Origin: Pseudomonas sp. S30 | GTDB taxonomy: Bacteria; Pseudomonadota; Gammaproteobacteria; Pseudomonadales; Pseudomonadaceae | Assembly (NCBI RefSeq): GCF_016518545.1 | Contig: NZ_JACVTO010000024.1 | Span: 1 to 64,000 of the forward strand | Direction: 5' to 3' | Length of the DNA: 64,000 nucleotides | In this document: positions 61,873-64,000 of the stretch, one piece after another | Numbering within the stretch: the first letter of the stretch is position 1 | Layout of the letters: the number at the start of each line of letters is the position of its first letter | The notes under the pieces: generated by a model | Database searches by the model: none | Told to the model about the DNA's origin: nothing | The model's input: the letters and a program-made list of their open reading frames with translations, nothing else | Position numbers and translations under genes: made by a program

Positions 61873-62772
61873 TCAGAACGGGGCATCGCCCTGGATGGTG
61901 GTGCGATACAGCTTGCGCCGCAGGTGAGCCGGGCAGCCTGCCGCCAGGTGAATCAGCGAACGGTTGTCCCAGAACACCAGGTCGTGGGCCTGCCAGCGAT
62001 GGCGATAGACGTTGGTCGGCAGCACGCTCAGCGCGTACAACTGCTGCAGCACGTCACGGCTTTCGTCCTCGGGCAAGCCGACGATGCGCGTGGTGAAGCC
62101 TTCGCTGACGAACAGCGCCGCTCGACCGGTCTCGGGATGAGTGCGCACGACCGGGTGAATGACCTCGACCACTTGAGCCAACTGCTCGGCGGTGAGCGTC
62201 GGCCGCCAATTGCCCTCGAACTTGGTCTCGGCATAGCGCGCGGTATAGGAGTGGGCGGCGCTGCGACCTTGCACCACCTCGCGCAGCGCTGCGGGAACGC
62301 CCTCCCAGGCCTTGTGCATGTCGGCGAACAAGGTATCCCCGCCCTCACTGGGCAGCTCCTGGGCATGCAGCATCGAGCCCAGGCTCGGCAGCGCCTTGTA
62401 GGACAGATCCGAATGCCAGAACTTGCCAGCGTCGCCCAGGCCGATGTTGCGACCCTCTTCGACGATGTTGGAGACGATAAGAATTTCGGGATGGTTTTCC
62501 AGCAGGAACTGCTTGAGCACGTGAATCTGCAACTCACCGAAACGCCGGCTGAACGCGATCTGCTGCTCGGGGGTGATGCGTTGGTCACGGAACACCAGTA
62601 CGTGGTGATCCAGATGGGCACGGTGAATCCGCTGGAAGTCCTCGGCGTTCACTGCCTGGGAGAGGTCCAGGCCGAGGATCTCGGCACCCACGGCCTCGCT
62701 GAAAGGCCTAATTTCAAAGTGTTGCGGCGGTGCGCTGTCGGTCGACGACAAGGCGCTCAGAGCGGCTGACAT
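61873..62772 (-). CDS. TauD/TfdA family Fe(II)/2-oxoglutarate dioxygenase
   Basis: The 299-residue protein has the facial triad: HxD in FWHSDLSYK and the distal histidine in the LVFWDNRSLIH block, with a following arginine in LRRKLYRTTI that would bind 2-oxoglutarate. It resembles taurine dioxygenase and related enzymes that release sulfite or sulfate from organosulfur compounds. It is the first gene of the operon with its own ABC importer, so import and oxidation are probably linked. Confidence 0.85.
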   Translation of the reverse strand: MSAALSALSSTDSAPPQHFEIRPFSEAVGAEILGLDLSQAVNAEDFQRIHRAHLDHHVLVFRDQRITPEQQIAFSRRFGELQIHVLKQFLLENHPEILIVSNIVEEGRNIGLGDAGKFWHSDLSYKALPSLGSMLHAQELPSEGGDTLFADMHKAWEGVPAALREVVQGRSAAHSYTARYAETKFEGNWRPTLTAEQLAQVVEVIHPVVRTHPETGRAALFVSEGFTTRIVGLPEDESRDVLQQLYALSVLPTNVYRHRWQAHDLVFWDNRSLIHLAAGCPAHLRRKLYRTTIQGDAPF

Positions 62773-62922
62773 TGTTCACTCCCACGCAGTGCGCGACGGT
62801 ACAGGCGCGCATCGATTCAGGACCGCACGGGTTTGCCGTGTGGGTTCGAGTCGTGCGGCGCGCCGATTGGTCGGCAGGTACGCAGTGGGATGAACTATAA
62901 AGTGATAAGAAATTAATTTTAA

Positions 62923-62945
62923 ATATCTTTAAAGAATAAAGATAT
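62923..62945. promoter_or_regulatory. AT-rich inverted repeat upstream of the tauD-like operon
   Basis: ATATCTTTA and TAAAGATAT are perfect 9-base arms around AAGAA in the 239-base gap between the tauD-like gene and the lapC-like gene. The surrounding 50 bases are strongly AT-rich. Either a regulator site for the sulfur operon or a terminator-like structure for lapC. Confidence 0.5.
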
Positions 62946-63011
62946 GCTGCTGTTCTCATCCTGTTCAAGCGATGCGAGCACGTTCGTCCGCGCCCGCATC
63001 GCTGCACCCGA

Positions 63012-64000
63012 TCAGCGCTCGCGCAGCGCTTCGGTGCGCGCCTTGATGATCGGCTTGAGCAGATAACTCATGATGGTCTTCTTGCCAGTCAGGATATCCA
63101 CCGTCGCGACCATGCCCGGAATGATCAGCAGTGGCTTGGCATCCGTGCCCAGATGGCTTTTGTCGGTGCGCAGCCTGATCAGGTAATAGGTGGTCTTCTT
63201 GTCTTCGTCGGTGATGGTATCGGCCCCGATCTGCTCCAGCTTGGCCTTGAGCCCGCCGTAGATGGTGTAGTCGTAGGCGCTGAACTTGACCGTCGCTTCC
63301 TGTCCGGGATGCAGGAAAGCGATGTCCTTGGGCAGGATCTTGGCCTCGATCACCAGGGTGTCGTCCAGCGGCACGATCTCGATGATATCGCTGCCTGGCT
63401 GGATCACCCCACCGATGGTATTGACCAGCAACTGCTTGACGATCCCTCGCACCGGAGAGGTCACCATGGTGCGGTTGACCCGATCGTCCAGTGCCTTGCT
63501 GGTGGCGGTGGCCTTGTTCAGTTCGGTGCGCGCCTCGTTCAGCTGGGTCAGCGCCTCGCTACGAAACTTGCCGCGGGTCTCCTCGATCTTGCTCTGCACT
63601 TCCCGGATCGCCGCTTCGGCGCGAGGAATGGCCAGGGCGGTGGAGTCCATCTGTCCGCGTGTTTCCACTTCCGAACGGCGCAGGCGCAGCAGCTCGACCT
63701 GGGAGATCGCGCCGCGAGACACCAACGGCTCGGACATGGAAATTTCCTGACGCAGCAGTTGCAAGCTGTTGGCGTACTGGGCGCGCTTGGAGTTGAACTC
63801 GCGCAGTTCCTGCTGCTTCTGCACCAGTTGCTGGTCCAGACCGCTGATCTCGTCCTGCAGCTGTTGGCGACGACTTTCGTACAGCGACTGTTCACTGGCC
63901 GCCTGGCTCGGCGCCGCCTTGCGCAACTCTTCGTCGATTTGCAGTGGCTTGCCGTCGATCTCGGCGGTCAGGCGCTGCACCCGCAGGGCCATCGCCAGAC
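63012..64000 (-). CDS. lapC: LapC-like type I secretion membrane-fusion protein, partial
   Basis: The frame is open to the right window edge, so the N-terminus is missing; 329 residues are visible. A long coiled coil (about 30-180 of the visible part) is followed by the HlyD lipoyl half-motif VTSPVRGIVKQLLVNTIGG and the C-terminal beta-barrel ending TILSYLLKPI-like IMSYLLKPIIKARTEALRER. This is the adaptor of a type I exporter such as LapBC, which secretes large adhesins. The ABC exporter and adhesin genes are expected to the right. Confidence 0.85.
   Translation of the reverse strand, partial: LAMALRVQRLTAEIDGKPLQIDEELRKAAPSQAASEQSLYESRRQQLQDEISGLDQQLVQKQQELREFNSKRAQYANSLQLLRQEISMSEPLVSRGAISQVELLRLRRSEVETRGQMDSTALAIPRAEAAIREVQSKIEETRGKFRSEALTQLNEARTELNKATATSKALDDRVNRTMVTSPVRGIVKQLLVNTIGGVIQPGSDIIEIVPLDDTLVIEAKILPKDIAFLHPGQEATVKFSAYDYTIYGGLKAKLEQIGADTITDEDKKTTYYLIRLRTDKSHLGTDAKPLLIIPGMVATVDILTGKKTIMSYLLKPIIKARTEALRER

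Noticed and set aside
1..64000. CRISPR arrays, tRNA or rRNA genes, integrase or attachment sites
   Set aside because: No regularly spaced repeats, cloverleaf-like segments with CCA-type ends, rRNA motifs or integrase genes were seen by eye.

Overview
The window is GC-rich, densely coded bacterial chromosome. Gene content and protein sequences point to a gamma-proteobacterium of the genus Pseudomonas, most likely the P. putida group. The pointers are the ftsYEX-rpoH block, the ygfB-pepP-ubiH-ubiI / zapA-6S RNA-fau block, a DUF2388 protein, a 2-oxoadipate decarboxylase of the HglS type, and a LapC-like adhesin secretion protein. Species assignment is inference; no rRNA or tRNA gene was seen.

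Left edge (1-2345): an accessory patch with lower GC than the rest. It holds the C-terminal part of a type VI secretion effector of the VasX-like (BTH_I2691) kind, a translationally coupled DUF6708 membrane protein, and a decayed ISL3-family transposase. From 2346 the core genome begins: thiS-thiG-trmB (leftward), a DUF423 membrane protein divergent from mtgA, a shared hairpin terminator, then the leftward ftsY-ftsE-ftsX-rpoH cell-division and heat-shock block. Rightward from 9847 come a split pair of M16 zinc proteases, rsmD, a third M16 protein that fuses both halves, and a YheT-type hydrolase. sseA, calB, coaD, a 2[4Fe-4S] ferredoxin, ggt, mutM, an HDOD protein, a PfpI-type protein and rlmI follow.

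Middle (26 to 40 kb): a Bcr/CflA-type MFS exporter, a short MgtE magnesium channel lacking its N-terminal domain, a secreted PI-specific phospholipase C, ilvD, a divergent Lrp-family regulator / ACT-like protein pair, an orphan GspE/PilB-type ATPase, DUF2388, gcvT-gcvH (no gcvP next to them), and a ferric-iron ABC permease with its binding protein.

Right part (40 to 64 kb): the ubiquinone and aminopeptidase operon ygfB-pepP-ubiH-DUF4442-ubiI faces the divergent TIGR02449-zapA-6S RNA-fau operon. Then come a 50-residue membrane protein, an EVE-domain protein, a FliL-like protein, a quinone oxidoreductase, hglS and a chemoreceptor. A five-gene MarR-controlled efflux operon (marR-FUSC-DUF1656-HlyD-OMF) has overlapping genes and a perfect operator-like palindrome. 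A SEL1/TPR protein, a short WYL-family-like regulator and a leftward tauD-A-B-C-like organosulfur uptake and oxygenase operon follow. The window ends inside a LapC-like type I secretion adaptor gene.

Most of the window is ordinary core genome. The parts that merit a second look are the left-edge T6SS/IS patch, the M16 trio, the PI-PLC, the orphan secretion ATPase, the short MgtE, and the Lrp/ACT pair.
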